Under the pieces are notes generated by a model. The model was not told where the DNA came from, ran no database searches, and worked only from the letters and a program-made list of their open reading frames with translations. Position numbers and translations under genes: made by a program. A DNA stretch of 64,000 nucleotides from Brevibacterium sp. S111 (GTDB lineage Bacteria > Actinomycetota > Actinomycetes > Actinomycetales > Brevibacteriaceae): NCBI RefSeq assembly GCF_004745075.1, contig NZ_RHFH01000004.1:186001-250000 (forward strand). The letters are read 5' to 3'. Shown here in pieces: positions 17,456 to 25,477 of the stretch (positions within the stretch are counted from its first letter, which is position 1; each line of letters begins with the position of its first letter).

Positions 17456-17888
17456 AGAATCGGGCCCCAACCACGCCCATACGCACTCCTTCTGCTCATT
17501 CGACTCCTTCTCCAGCGCCCCGATATCCGTCTCGACACGACGACTGCTGCGCGGCTATCGCCTGTCCTGCCAAAAGGCATACCCGACAAAGCTATCTGTG
17601 GTCTTGAGCCAGAATTGCCAGATTGCGGTGGCTGTGGGGAAGTCTGCGCCGTTCAGCGGGCTTTGCGGCAGCGGGTTGCGCTGACATCGACACGGACCGG
17701 GCCCTGGTCAAACGCGGGAACCGCCCAGAAGACTGAGAGAGCTCGTGGCGGATGAGATCCCTTCAATCCTCAAGGACAAAAACGATTCCCCTAGCCGTCA
17801 CCGGTGCTCGTCCGGTCCTCGCTGAGGAATCCGTCGAGCACCGAAGCATCGCGCTGCTTGCTCAACCTCGTAGAAGCCCCTGCCCACC
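17456..17888. other. Gene-free stretch upstream of the phosphoribosyltransferase
   Basis: About 430 bp without a credible ORF, RNA gene or IS. Short open frames here lack ribosome binding sites and recognisable protein sequence. It presumably holds the promoter of the minus-strand phosphoribosyltransferase gene. Confidence 0.5.
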
Positions 17889-17957
17889 AAAAAAGGCGGG
17901 TTCACGGCTCGTCACAACACTCTCGATGAGAGGTTGCGACGAGCACGTGAACCCGCC
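17889..17957 (-). terminator. Long-stem intrinsic terminator of the UPF0182 operon
   Basis: An imperfect hairpin spans 17895-17957: outer GGCGGGTTCACG/CGTGAACCCGCC, then GCTCGTC/GACGAGC, CAAC/GTTG and CTCTC/GAGAG. On the minus strand it is followed by six T (17889-17894), a textbook rho-independent terminator about 40 bp past the stop. Confidence 0.9.
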
Positions 17958-17994
17958 GATCGATCCTCGCGGCGTTCGCGTCAGGCGGCGGGAC

Positions 17995-20900
17995 TCAATT
18001 GCCCGAGTCGCCTCCACTGTCGGCAGGCTCCGAAGCCGGGGCGGAGGAATCGCTCTTCGCTCCGTCCTCCGCGATCGAAGGATCGGCGGCCACCGCATCC
18101 TCAATCGCGTTCTTCAGGCGGTCCTGAGCCTTTCCGTACTCCTCGAAGTCACCCTTCTTCAGCGCAGCGTCGGAGTCTTCCATGGCCTTCTTCGCCTGCT
18201 GCAGCGCATCGTTGAGCGCCTTGTCCGGCGAAGCGGGCTTCGAGTCGTCGTCCGAACCGGACGAGGAACCGGACTGGCCCTCTTCACTCTCCTCGGTGCC
18301 GGCGTCTCCCGCGGTCGCACCGGAGTCGCCGCCGAACACCTGGTCGAGAGCCTCGTCGAGGGTCGGCGCGAAGCCGATGTCCTCGCCGAAGGCCACGAGC
18401 ACGTGCTGGAGCAGCGGGTAGGAGGTCTCGCCGGCGGACCGGACGTAGACCGGCTGCACGTAGAGCAGACCGCCGCCGATGGGCAGAGTCAGCAGGTTGC
18501 CGTTCTCCACCTCGGACTCACCCTGACGCAGCAGGTTCAGGCTGCGCTGGACGTCGGGCGCGGTGTTGAAGTTGTTCTGCGCCTGACCCGGTCCGGGCAC
18601 GGTCGTGTTGCGCGGCAGCTGCAGCAGCCGGAGCTTGCCGTAGCCTTCGGCAGTCTCGCCCTTCTTGCTGCCTGCGTCGGCATCGGCCGAGAGGAATCCG
18701 GTGAGGTTGTTGCGCGATTGTCCCTCAGACGACCGAGCCGGGATGTACGAGCTCGTCAACGAGAACGACGGTGACTCCTGACCGGGCATCTGCAGCGTCA
18801 TGTAGAAGGGAGGCTGCGTCAGTCCGCTGCTGGCCTTCTTCGTCGGGTCCGTCGGCAGGGTCCAGAAGTCCTGTCCGGTATAGAACTCGCTGGCCGTGCT
18901 CACGTGATACTTCGCGAGCAGGTCGCGCTGAACCTTGAACATGTCCTCCGGGTAGCGGACGTGGCTCATCAGGTCACCGGACATCTCCGAGGAGGATTTG
19001 ATGAGTCCTGGGAAGACCTTCATCCAGGTCTTGAGGACCGGGTCGTCCTTGTCCCACTGATACATGTCGACCGAACCGTCATAGGCATCGACGGTGATCT
19101 TCACGGAGTTCCGGATGTAGTTGACCTCATCATCCGGCAGTGTCGCCACAGCGTTCGGGGCAGTCGCCGTAGTCGAGTCCTCGGTGGCCTGCTGCAGCGG
19201 CTGCGGTGTCGAATAGGGATAGTCCTCGGCGGTGGTGTAGCCGTCGAGAATCCACTTGATCTTCCCATCGACGACGGCCGGGTACGGATCACCGTCGATC
19301 TTGAGGAACGGAGCGAGCTTCTCCACGCGCTCACGCGGGTGGCGCTCGTAGAGGATCTGCGACTTCTCATTGAGCGCATCGGAGAGCAGGATCTGCTCGT
19401 CCTGGAATTTCAGTGCGTAGGCCAGGCGATTGAACACACCGCCCACCGAGGGCCCGCCGTCACCGGTGAAGGTGTTGTTGACCTGGCCGGCGCCGCCCTT
19501 CTCATCCGAGGGATAATCGAGCTCGCGCGGGGTCGCTCCCTTCGGGGCACCGACGATCGAATAGTCAGGAGAGGACTCGCCGAAGTAGATACGCGGTTCG
19601 TACTCCGGGAACTCGCCCTTCGGAGGGATGTCCGACTCCATGAACGTCGGTTCGCCGTCGGAATTGCGCTGGTTGCCGTTGGCGGCCACCACACCGAAAC
19701 CGTGAGTGTAGACGATCGCCCGGTTGAACCAGCTCTGGTTATTCACCGAGCTCGGAGCCAGCTCACGCACCGCGATGACGGTGTCGCGCATGTCGCCGTC
19801 GATGTCGTAGCGATCGACATCGAGCTTCTGCACGAACGAGTAGTAGGGTCGCACCTGCTGCAGCTGCCGGAACGTGTCGGAGACGAGATTCGGGTCGAGC
19901 AGGCGGATCGAGGCAGCGGTCTCGGCGTCCTTGCGCAGGGCGCCCTTCTTACCGCTGGTGCTCGGCTCATAGGGAGTCACCTCGATGTCGTCGAAGTCGA
20001 AGGCATCGCGGGTCGCGTCGATGTTGTGCTGGATGTACTTCGACTCCAGGCTCTGCTGCGAGGGATTGACCTGGAACTGCTGGATCATCGCCGGGTAGGC
20101 GATGATCGAGACTCCGCCGAGGACGATGAGCGTGAGGGTCGCGATGATCGAGATCCGCCAGTTGCCCTTCCACGCGGTGTACACGAACAGCAGTGCCACG
20201 AGCACAGCCGCGATCGCGACGATCGCCATCGCCGGAAGTGCTGCACGGTCGTCAACGTAAGTGACGCCGGGAACGACTCCTCCGGTCGCGGTCAGCCGAT
20301 CGTAGCGGGCCAGCCAGAGGCGTCCCGCCTGAACGATGACGAGCAGGGCCACCGTGATGCCCAGCTGCCACTGCGCCGTCTTCGTCAGGATCACGCCCTT
20401 CTGCTCCCCCGGGCGGATTCCGCCGAAGAGATAGTGAGCGACGAGCGCGGCGATGAGCGAAAGCAGCAGGACCATGCCGAGCTGGTTGCCGATGAGACGC
20501 AGTCCCGGCAGAACGAAGACGAAGAAGGAGTTGTCGAGTCCGAACTGCGGATCGGTCGAGCCGAAGGACGTGGAGTTGATCCATTCGAGGATCGTGTTCC
20601 AATTCGCCGAGGCGGTGATGCCGGCAAGCGCACCGACGACAGCGGGAATCGCGATCGTGGCGACCTTGCGCAGAGGTTCGATGGCCTCACGGTAGCGGTC
20701 GAGGTTCTCCTGGCGCGGTGTCGTCGGAGCATAGACCGGGCGATTGCGGTAGGCCAGATGCAGGCTCAGCCAGACGGGCACGGCCATGAGGATGAACCCG
20801 CCGATGAATGCCAGTCCGCGAGTGACCCACATGGTGCGGAAGACCTGGGCGGCCTCGATCTGACGGAACCACAGCACCTCGGTATAGACCTGGGTGAAGG

Positions 20901-21012
20901 CGATGAAGGCGATCAGCAGAATCGCCACGGATACGAGGGTGAGCAGCAGCGGCGAACGTCTGGGCCGATTCGCCGGCATGCGTGCGGAGGTGGGTGAGGA
21001 CGAAGAGCTCAC
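17995..21012 (-). CDS. UPF0182 family large membrane protein
   Basis: A 1005-aa protein of the conserved actinobacterial/cyanobacterial UPF0182 (COG1615) family. The first 330 residues hold about seven transmembrane helices (LLLTLVSVAILLIAFIAF, LAFIGGFILMAVPVWLSL, IAIPAVVGALAGITA, MVLLLSLIAALVAHYLFGG among them). A large, presumably extracytoplasmic region follows, with family blocks such as YGFGVVAANG-like VYTHGFGVVAANGNQ and QPPFYMTLQMPGQ. The C-terminus is acidic and Ser/Gly-rich. Molecular function is unknown. Its GTG start shares one base with the stop of the Lon-like protease, so the two are coupled; this order is conserved in mycobacteria. Confidence 0.92.
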   Translation of the reverse strand: MSSSSSPTSARMPANRPRRSPLLLTLVSVAILLIAFIAFTQVYTEVLWFRQIEAAQVFRTMWVTRGLAFIGGFILMAVPVWLSLHLAYRNRPVYAPTTPRQENLDRYREAIEPLRKVATIAIPAVVGALAGITASANWNTILEWINSTSFGSTDPQFGLDNSFFVFVLPGLRLIGNQLGMVLLLSLIAALVAHYLFGGIRPGEQKGVILTKTAQWQLGITVALLVIVQAGRLWLARYDRLTATGGVVPGVTYVDDRAALPAMAIVAIAAVLVALLFVYTAWKGNWRISIIATLTLIVLGGVSIIAYPAMIQQFQVNPSQQSLESKYIQHNIDATRDAFDFDDIEVTPYEPSTSGKKGALRKDAETAASIRLLDPNLVSDTFRQLQQVRPYYSFVQKLDVDRYDIDGDMRDTVIAVRELAPSSVNNQSWFNRAIVYTHGFGVVAANGNQRNSDGEPTFMESDIPPKGEFPEYEPRIYFGESSPDYSIVGAPKGATPRELDYPSDEKGGAGQVNNTFTGDGGPSVGGVFNRLAYALKFQDEQILLSDALNEKSQILYERHPRERVEKLAPFLKIDGDPYPAVVDGKIKWILDGYTTAEDYPYSTPQPLQQATEDSTTATAPNAVATLPDDEVNYIRNSVKITVDAYDGSVDMYQWDKDDPVLKTWMKVFPGLIKSSSEMSGDLMSHVRYPEDMFKVQRDLLAKYHVSTASEFYTGQDFWTLPTDPTKKASSGLTQPPFYMTLQMPGQESPSFSLTSSYIPARSSEGQSRNNLTGFLSADADAGSKKGETAEGYGKLRLLQLPRNTTVPGPGQAQNNFNTAPDVQRSLNLLRQGESEVENGNLLTLPIGGGLLYVQPVYVRSAGETSYPLLQHVLVAFGEDIGFAPTLDEALDQVFGGDSGATAGDAGTEESEEGQSGSSSGSDDDSKPASPDKALNDALQQAKKAMEDSDAALKKGDFEEYGKAQDRLKNAIEDAVAADPSIAEDGAKSDSSAPASEPADSGGDSGN

Positions 21013-22151
21013 TACTGCCCTTTCTCATTGTTGTCGGCACCGTCGGCGGAACACTTCGGCAGATCGGAAGTGTTGCCGGCGGCGTACTGCTCCACGGCGG
21101 TCCGCGCGTCATCGAGGGTATCGATGCGCGCCACCGTGATCTTGGACTGGTCTGCAGCGGTCAGGACCTCGGCGCAGTTGTCTGCAGGCGAGAGGAACAG
21201 CGTTGCACCGTTCTCGGTCGCTGCCGCCACCTTCTGGCGGGCACCGCCGATGGGTCGAACCGTACCCGATGGAGTGATCTCTCCGGTGCCGGCGACGTGT
21301 TTGCCGCCGGTCATGGCTCCTGGGGTCAGTTCGTCGACGATAGCGAGGGCGAACATCGTTCCTGCCGAAGGCCCTCCGACGCCGTCGACGTTGAACTTCA
21401 CGTCGACGGGGAATTCGAAGTCCTGCTTCATCGTGATGCCGATGGCCTTGCGACCGTCGATGTCGGCCGGGGTCAGGGTGATGTCCTCGGACTTCCCATC
21501 ACGGTCGACGACGAGGTCGACTTCGTTTGTCGACTGCACCGTTTCGCTCATGGTCTGGGCGGCGTCCGGATCGGAGTCGAGCTTCTTGCCGTTGACCGAC
21601 GTGAGACGATCACCTTTGCGCAGCTTGCCCTCGGACGGCGACTTCGCCACGATCTCATCGACGAGCAGGTGCACCGAATAGGGTTTGTCGAGCTGCCCCA
21701 TGGCCGCGGCCACCGCGACGTCCTGACTCGAAGACATCTCGACGGCGTTCGACGCGGTCACGTCTTCGCGAGTCGTGTCCAGCGGGTAGTAGGCCTCGGT
21801 CGGGACCACCGTCTCCTTGCCGTTGAGCACCGCGCCCAAGGCCTGCGAAGCGTAGACATCACGCCCGGGCCCGCCGCTGACGGCGACGGTGAGCATGTCG
21901 ATGCGCCCGTCGGTGGGATACGTCTTCGCCCCGGAGACACTGATCATCGAGTCGCCCTGGTAATCACCGAGGGTGTTGAAAACCGGTCCCGGCAGCTGAA
22001 GCATATAAGGGACCGGCAGAAGTACGGCCAACGCGATGAAGACGTAGGTGAGGACACCCGAAGTCGTGGCCAGACGCGGAGTCTGTCGGCGTCTGGTGTC
22101 GCGACGTGGTTCCGCAGACACCGGCACGGCCCGAGGGGCGTTCTCTGTCAT
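21012..22151 (-). CDS. PDZ-domain Lon-like (S16) membrane-anchored protease
   Basis: A 379-aa protein: one N-terminal transmembrane helix (about residues 30-55, VLTYVFIALAVLLPVPYML), a PDZ-like region (about 140-230, SPSEGKLRKGDRLTSVNGKK), and a C-terminal Lon protease domain with the Ser-Lys dyad (Ser in GVGGPSAGTMFAL; Lys in PIGGARQKVAAA). The active site probably faces outside. Family members occur throughout actinobacteria beside UPF0182, suggesting a shared envelope quality-control role; that role is inference. AAAGGA precedes the chosen ATG (MTENAPRAV). Confidence 0.9.
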   Translation of the reverse strand: MTENAPRAVPVSAEPRRDTRRRQTPRLATTSGVLTYVFIALAVLLPVPYMLQLPGPVFNTLGDYQGDSMISVSGAKTYPTDGRIDMLTVAVSGGPGRDVYASQALGAVLNGKETVVPTEAYYPLDTTREDVTASNAVEMSSSQDVAVAAAMGQLDKPYSVHLLVDEIVAKSPSEGKLRKGDRLTSVNGKKLDSDPDAAQTMSETVQSTNEVDLVVDRDGKSEDITLTPADIDGRKAIGITMKQDFEFPVDVKFNVDGVGGPSAGTMFALAIVDELTPGAMTGGKHVAGTGEITPSGTVRPIGGARQKVAAATENGATLFLSPADNCAEVLTAADQSKITVARIDTLDDARTAVEQYAAGNTSDLPKCSADGADNNEKGQ

Positions 22152-22255
22152 GTATTCCTTTCGCTGCACCGCCCCACCAGTCTAGTTGAAAGCTGAGGCT
22201 CCGCTTCACAGACTCCTTTCGCCCGGTGCGAACATCCTGCGAAACCTCGGCGAAT

Positions 22256-22269
22256 TGGGAAGCTTCCCA
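22256..22269. promoter_or_regulatory. Perfect 14-bp palindrome in a divergent promoter region
   Basis: TGGGAAGCTTCCCA lies between the divergent Lon-like protease and metalloprotease genes, 14 nt upstream of a possible -10 (TAACGT, 22283-22288) of the metalloprotease gene. It is a candidate operator. Confidence 0.4.
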
Positions 22270-22322
22270 CATTCGGAACCGTTAACGTGGGAGTCAAACC
22301 GATTCTTGGGGGCTGTAGAACA

Positions 22323-23795
22323 ATGACCGATGACAACAACAATGAGCAGAATCCGTTCGAGCAGATCTTTGGGATGCTCTTCGGCGCCAATGGCCCCGGT
22401 TCCGGTGAGGGCGAGGACAAAAACGAGTCCGGCATGCCGCAGGGTTTTCAGATCGATCCATCGATGATGGCGACGATCATGAACCAGATGCAGGGGCTGT
22501 TCGGGCAGGGCGCCGATCCGCAGGCTCAGGCTGTGTCGATCGCGCAGAAGGCCGTGCCGACCCCTGACCCCGCAGTCACCGATGAAGCCGAACGTGCGAC
22601 GACCGATGCTTTCCGTCTGGCGGAGCTGTGGCTCGCCGAAGCGACGGAATTCTCCGTGGCCAATCGCTCTGCGCGTCCGCTGCGCCGCACCGACTGGGTG
22701 AAGGAGACGATGCCCGGGTGGCAGAAGTTCGTTCTGCCCATCAAGGAGAACATGTCGACGGCGCTGACCGAGACGCTCGAGTCACAGGTGCCGGCGGAGA
22801 TGAAGGGCATCCTCGCGGGAGCATCGTCGATGTTCGGATCAATGAGCGATTCGATGTTCGCCATGCAGATCGGCCAGGCCGTGGGCGCGCTGTCGGAAAG
22901 CGTCCTCACCGGCACCGAGGTCGGACTTCCCCTGCTCCCCCACGACTCTGCCGTCCTGGTGGAGACGAATGTGGAGTCCTTCGCCGCCGATATCGATATC
23001 GACGCCTCCGAGGTCCGGATCTACCTTGCCGCTCAGGAGCTCGCCCATCTCGCACTGTTCGAACGTGCACCGTGGCTGAGCGCCCAGGTCGAGACCGCTC
23101 TGACCCGCTATGCCCAGGGGCTCAAGGTCGACACCTCGCAGATCGAGGACATGGCGTCGAATATCGATCCGTCGAACATCTCCGACCTCAGCGACAACAT
23201 CCGTCAAGGCCTGTTCAACCCCCCGACGACGGACGACCAGAAGCAGGCTCTGACATCCCTGGAGAACCTTCTCGCCGTCATCGCAGGCTGGGCCGACGTC
23301 GTCGTCTACGAGGCATGCAAACATCTGCCCGGTCGCGACCAGGTTCGTGAAGCGCTGCGCCGTCGCCGAGCGACTGCTGGACCGGCCGAGAAGACCTTCT
23401 CCACGCTGGTCGGCCTGCAGCTCAACCCGCGCCGCCTGCGCGATGCCGCTGCACTGTTCGCTTACCTCGAGACGCAGGGCGGGGCCGAAGCCAGGGACCA
23501 GGTGTTCTCTCACCCAGACCTGCTGCCGACGACTCAGGACCTCGATGACCCACTCGGATATTCGGAGCGCCGTCAGGCCGAATGGACCAACGAATCGAGC
23601 ATCGACGAGGCCCTCAGCCGCATCCTCGCTGAAGGACTCGACGGCGCCGGCGGCACCGGAGACGAAACTCCTCAGGCTTCGGACTCCGACGCAGACTCCT
23701 CCGCCGACGCCTCGACGGACTCGGACTCGGACTCGGACTCGGACTCGGACTCGGACTCGGACGAGGATGACACGGACGCGAGTGACGATCGCTGA
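22323..23795 (+). CDS. Zinc-dependent metalloprotease-like protein (DUF2342 family)
   Basis: A 490-aa protein of the actinobacterial DUF2342/zincin-like family (Rv3195 type). The core has a putative metal motif QELAHLALFERAPWL in the middle; the extended helical flanks (FQIDPSMMATIMNQMQ, SSMFGSMSDSMFAMQIGQAV) are typical. The C-terminus ends in an acidic low-complexity tail containing a Ser-Asp repeat encoded by a tandem hexanucleotide. I start at the ATG reading MTDDNNNEQN. The motif lacks a clean HExxH, so protease activity is not proven. It is followed with no gap by a Nudix gene and divergent from the Lon-like gene. Confidence 0.85.
   Translation: MTDDNNNEQNPFEQIFGMLFGANGPGSGEGEDKNESGMPQGFQIDPSMMATIMNQMQGLFGQGADPQAQAVSIAQKAVPTPDPAVTDEAERATTDAFRLAELWLAEATEFSVANRSARPLRRTDWVKETMPGWQKFVLPIKENMSTALTETLESQVPAEMKGILAGASSMFGSMSDSMFAMQIGQAVGALSESVLTGTEVGLPLLPHDSAVLVETNVESFAADIDIDASEVRIYLAAQELAHLALFERAPWLSAQVETALTRYAQGLKVDTSQIEDMASNIDPSNISDLSDNIRQGLFNPPTTDDQKQALTSLENLLAVIAGWADVVVYEACKHLPGRDQVREALRRRRATAGPAEKTFSTLVGLQLNPRRLRDAAALFAYLETQGGAEARDQVFSHPDLLPTTQDLDDPLGYSERRQAEWTNESSIDEALSRILAEGLDGAGGTGDETPQASDSDADSSADASTDSDSDSDSDSDSDSDEDDTDASDDR
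23718..23762 (+). repeat. Tandem hexanucleotide repeat (GACTCG) inside the metalloprotease gene
   Basis: About 7.5 perfect copies of GACTCG encode an (Asp-Ser) run near the protein's C-terminus. Copy-number change would stay in frame and alter only tail length. Confidence 0.95.
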
Positions 23796-24347
23796 ATGAT
23801 CGAGCTCGAAACGGCCCGTCGGGAGATCGACCTGGCCCCTGCCGGACCGTTCCTCGAGGACTTCGTCGAACTCTTCGGCCTGCAGGGAGCGGATTCTCTG
23901 CGACGTGACGGCGGAGCTCACCACGTCACCGCGAGCTGTCTGGTCGTCGACCCCGATACGGAGTCGGTCCTGCTCAATCACCATCGCAAAGCCGGACTGT
24001 GGGGGCAGTTCGGCGGTCATCTCGAACCCGAGGACCTCTCTCTGCATGCTGCCGCCCGCAGAGAGGCCGAGGAGGAGAGCGGCATGCAGCTCCTCCACGT
24101 CTCCCCCGCCCCCGTCGACCTGCACGTGCATGACCTGTCATCGTCGTTCGGCAGCTGCACGCGGCACTTCGACGTCGTGTTCGCGGCCTACGCCTCGGTG
24201 ACGGAATCGCCGAGCGTATCCGCGGAATCACTCGACGTGGCGTGGTTTTCGATGCGAGATCTGCCCGCAGCGCTCATGCCGGACCTGCCGGCACGCCTGC
24301 CGGGGCTCTACGCTGCAGCTCTCCGCTCGTCCGATGCTCATCGCTGA
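23796..24347 (+). CDS. Nudix hydrolase
   Basis: A 183-aa protein with a complete Nudix box (GGHLEPEDLSLHAAAR then REAEEESG) at about residues 69-92. It starts immediately after the metalloprotease stop (TGA ATG) and is surely co-transcribed. The domain hydrolyses a nucleoside diphosphate linked to another group; the N-terminal extension and the sequence HHRKAGLWGQFGGHLE resemble uncharacterised actinobacterial members. Substrate unknown. Confidence 0.9.
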   Translation: MIELETARREIDLAPAGPFLEDFVELFGLQGADSLRRDGGAHHVTASCLVVDPDTESVLLNHHRKAGLWGQFGGHLEPEDLSLHAAARREAEEESGMQLLHVSPAPVDLHVHDLSSSFGSCTRHFDVVFAAYASVTESPSVSAESLDVAWFSMRDLPAALMPDLPARLPGLYAAALRSSDAHR

Positions 24348-24392
24348 CGGGCTCCGGGCTCTCAACACCCGCAACCGACGCCCTCCGGTCAG

Positions 24393-24944
24393 TCAGCTCC
24401 CCCGGCCGAACCGCTCACCATCACTGAAGCCTTCGAGGTAGAGCTTCGCATCCGCCTGCCTGGGGTGCCGGTTCGCCAAGGCGTGGAATTCCTTCGAATG
24501 CGGGCCGATCTGCAGATGAACGAGTTCATGGACGACCACTGTCTCAAGCACCCACCGGGGGACGGCCTGAAGCCGGTGGGAGATGCGGATGTCGCCCGTC
24601 GAGGTCGTCGTCGACGCCCACCTGCTGAGGTTCTGGTTCGTCACCCACCTGATCGAGGCAGGGCACAGCCGCCCAGCGAAATAGCGGCGGCTCATCTCCT
24701 CGGCCAGTTCGACGAGATCGGCGGCGGAGGAATGATCGCGGGCGGAGAGACGATTGAACAGATCTGTCAGCGACCTGATGTTGTGCTCGACGCTGTAACG
24801 CACAGGTGTGCGCAGGACATAGGTCTCAATCTCCTTCGACACGGCCACGGTCTTCTTCCGCCTGGCCGATCGGCGCACTTCGATCTCACCGCGGGCGATC
24901 GCTCGCAGCACTTCCTCTTCGGTCCACCGCTGTCCTCTGGTCAC
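24393..24944 (-). CDS. YgjP-like (DUF45/M48-type) zinc metallopeptidase domain protein
   Basis: A 183-aa protein with the zinc motif VVVHELVHLQIGPHSKEFHA (HExxH plus a downstream His), the signature of the WLM/YgjP/SprT-like group. The N-terminus (EVRRSARRKKTVAVSKE) is basic, as in other YgjP-like proteins. No signal peptide or membrane segment, so cytosolic. Convergent with the Nudix gene. Substrate unknown; some YgjP-like proteins have been described as acting on nucleotides. Confidence 0.85.
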   Translation of the reverse strand: MTRGQRWTEEEVLRAIARGEIEVRRSARRKKTVAVSKEIETYVLRTPVRYSVEHNIRSLTDLFNRLSARDHSSAADLVELAEEMSRRYFAGRLCPASIRWVTNQNLSRWASTTTSTGDIRISHRLQAVPRWVLETVVVHELVHLQIGPHSKEFHALANRHPRQADAKLYLEGFSDGERFGRGS

Positions 24945-25477
24945 TGCACCATCATAGGAAACGGCACTGACATCGCCGGGAGATCTCCATCACCGCTCCC
25001 CAACTTGTGAGTTTCCTGAGTATCACGGTTCTTTCGTCCTCGATCCGGTCGTCCACAGCCGCCTCGGCGATCGGAAACCGCCTCGAAGTGGTGTTGGCAC
25101 CGACTGATGGATGGCTTATCAACAGATTCGACCGCGTACGAGCCGCCTTCCCTCCACAGCCCTACCAGCGATTCCCACAGCTTATCCACAGGCTGTTGAC
25201 GTGTCTGTGCATGACGGTGCATTGACGCGGCGGCGAATGCGGAATAAGTTCTATGCTTGACCCCGGAAAACCCGGAGATACGTGCGGAAGGGGAAGCCGC
25301 ACGAGTCTTCGCGAGCGCCTGGGGCATGATGCGGTTGAGGGCAAGCCCGAACATGTCTTCCGGCTTGTCCTCAACCGTTTCCCACAGGGTTATCCACAGT
25401 TCGCTGCGGCCCATGGCTATTCGCCCTCCGGTTCACTACCGTGGAAGTCTCAGAGCTGCCGAGGCGAAGGTGCCGAG
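24945..25477. other. Non-coding region with several DnaA-box-like 9-mers
   Basis: About 530 bp without a credible gene, between the YgjP-like and TOMM-like genes. It contains two perfect TTATCCACA (25182-25190, 25390-25398) and one TTATCAACA (25116-25124), all on the plus strand, plus a weaker TCGTCCACA (25049-25057). These match the bacterial DnaA box. No dnaA, dnaN or gyr gene is nearby, so this is not oriC by context. The long minus-strand frame here has no recognisable protein and is not called. Confidence 0.65.

Noticed and set aside
14822-17890. Integrated element using the tRNA as attachment site
   Set aside because: No integrase gene and no duplicated tRNA 3' end was seen downstream; only an accessory-region suspicion remains.
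17752-18774. 340-aa plus-strand frame opposite the end of the UPF0182 gene
   Set aside because: Low-complexity Arg/Val-rich sequence antisense to a conserved gene and crossing its terminator.
18904-20997. 697-aa plus-strand frame antisense to UPF0182
   Set aside because: No domain, no ribosome binding site; mirrors a well-conserved membrane protein.
22839-24131. 430-aa minus-strand frame over the metalloprotease and Nudix genes
   Set aside because: Contains a long VRVRVR run that is just the complement of the GACTCG repeat; a shadow.
25049-25398. Chromosomal replication origin
   Set aside because: Several DnaA-box-like sites but no dnaA/dnaN/recF/gyrB neighbourhood and no clear AT-rich unwinding region.
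24941-25414. 157-aa minus-strand frame over the DnaA-box region
   Set aside because: No ribosome binding site, no recognisable family, composition not like the neighbours.
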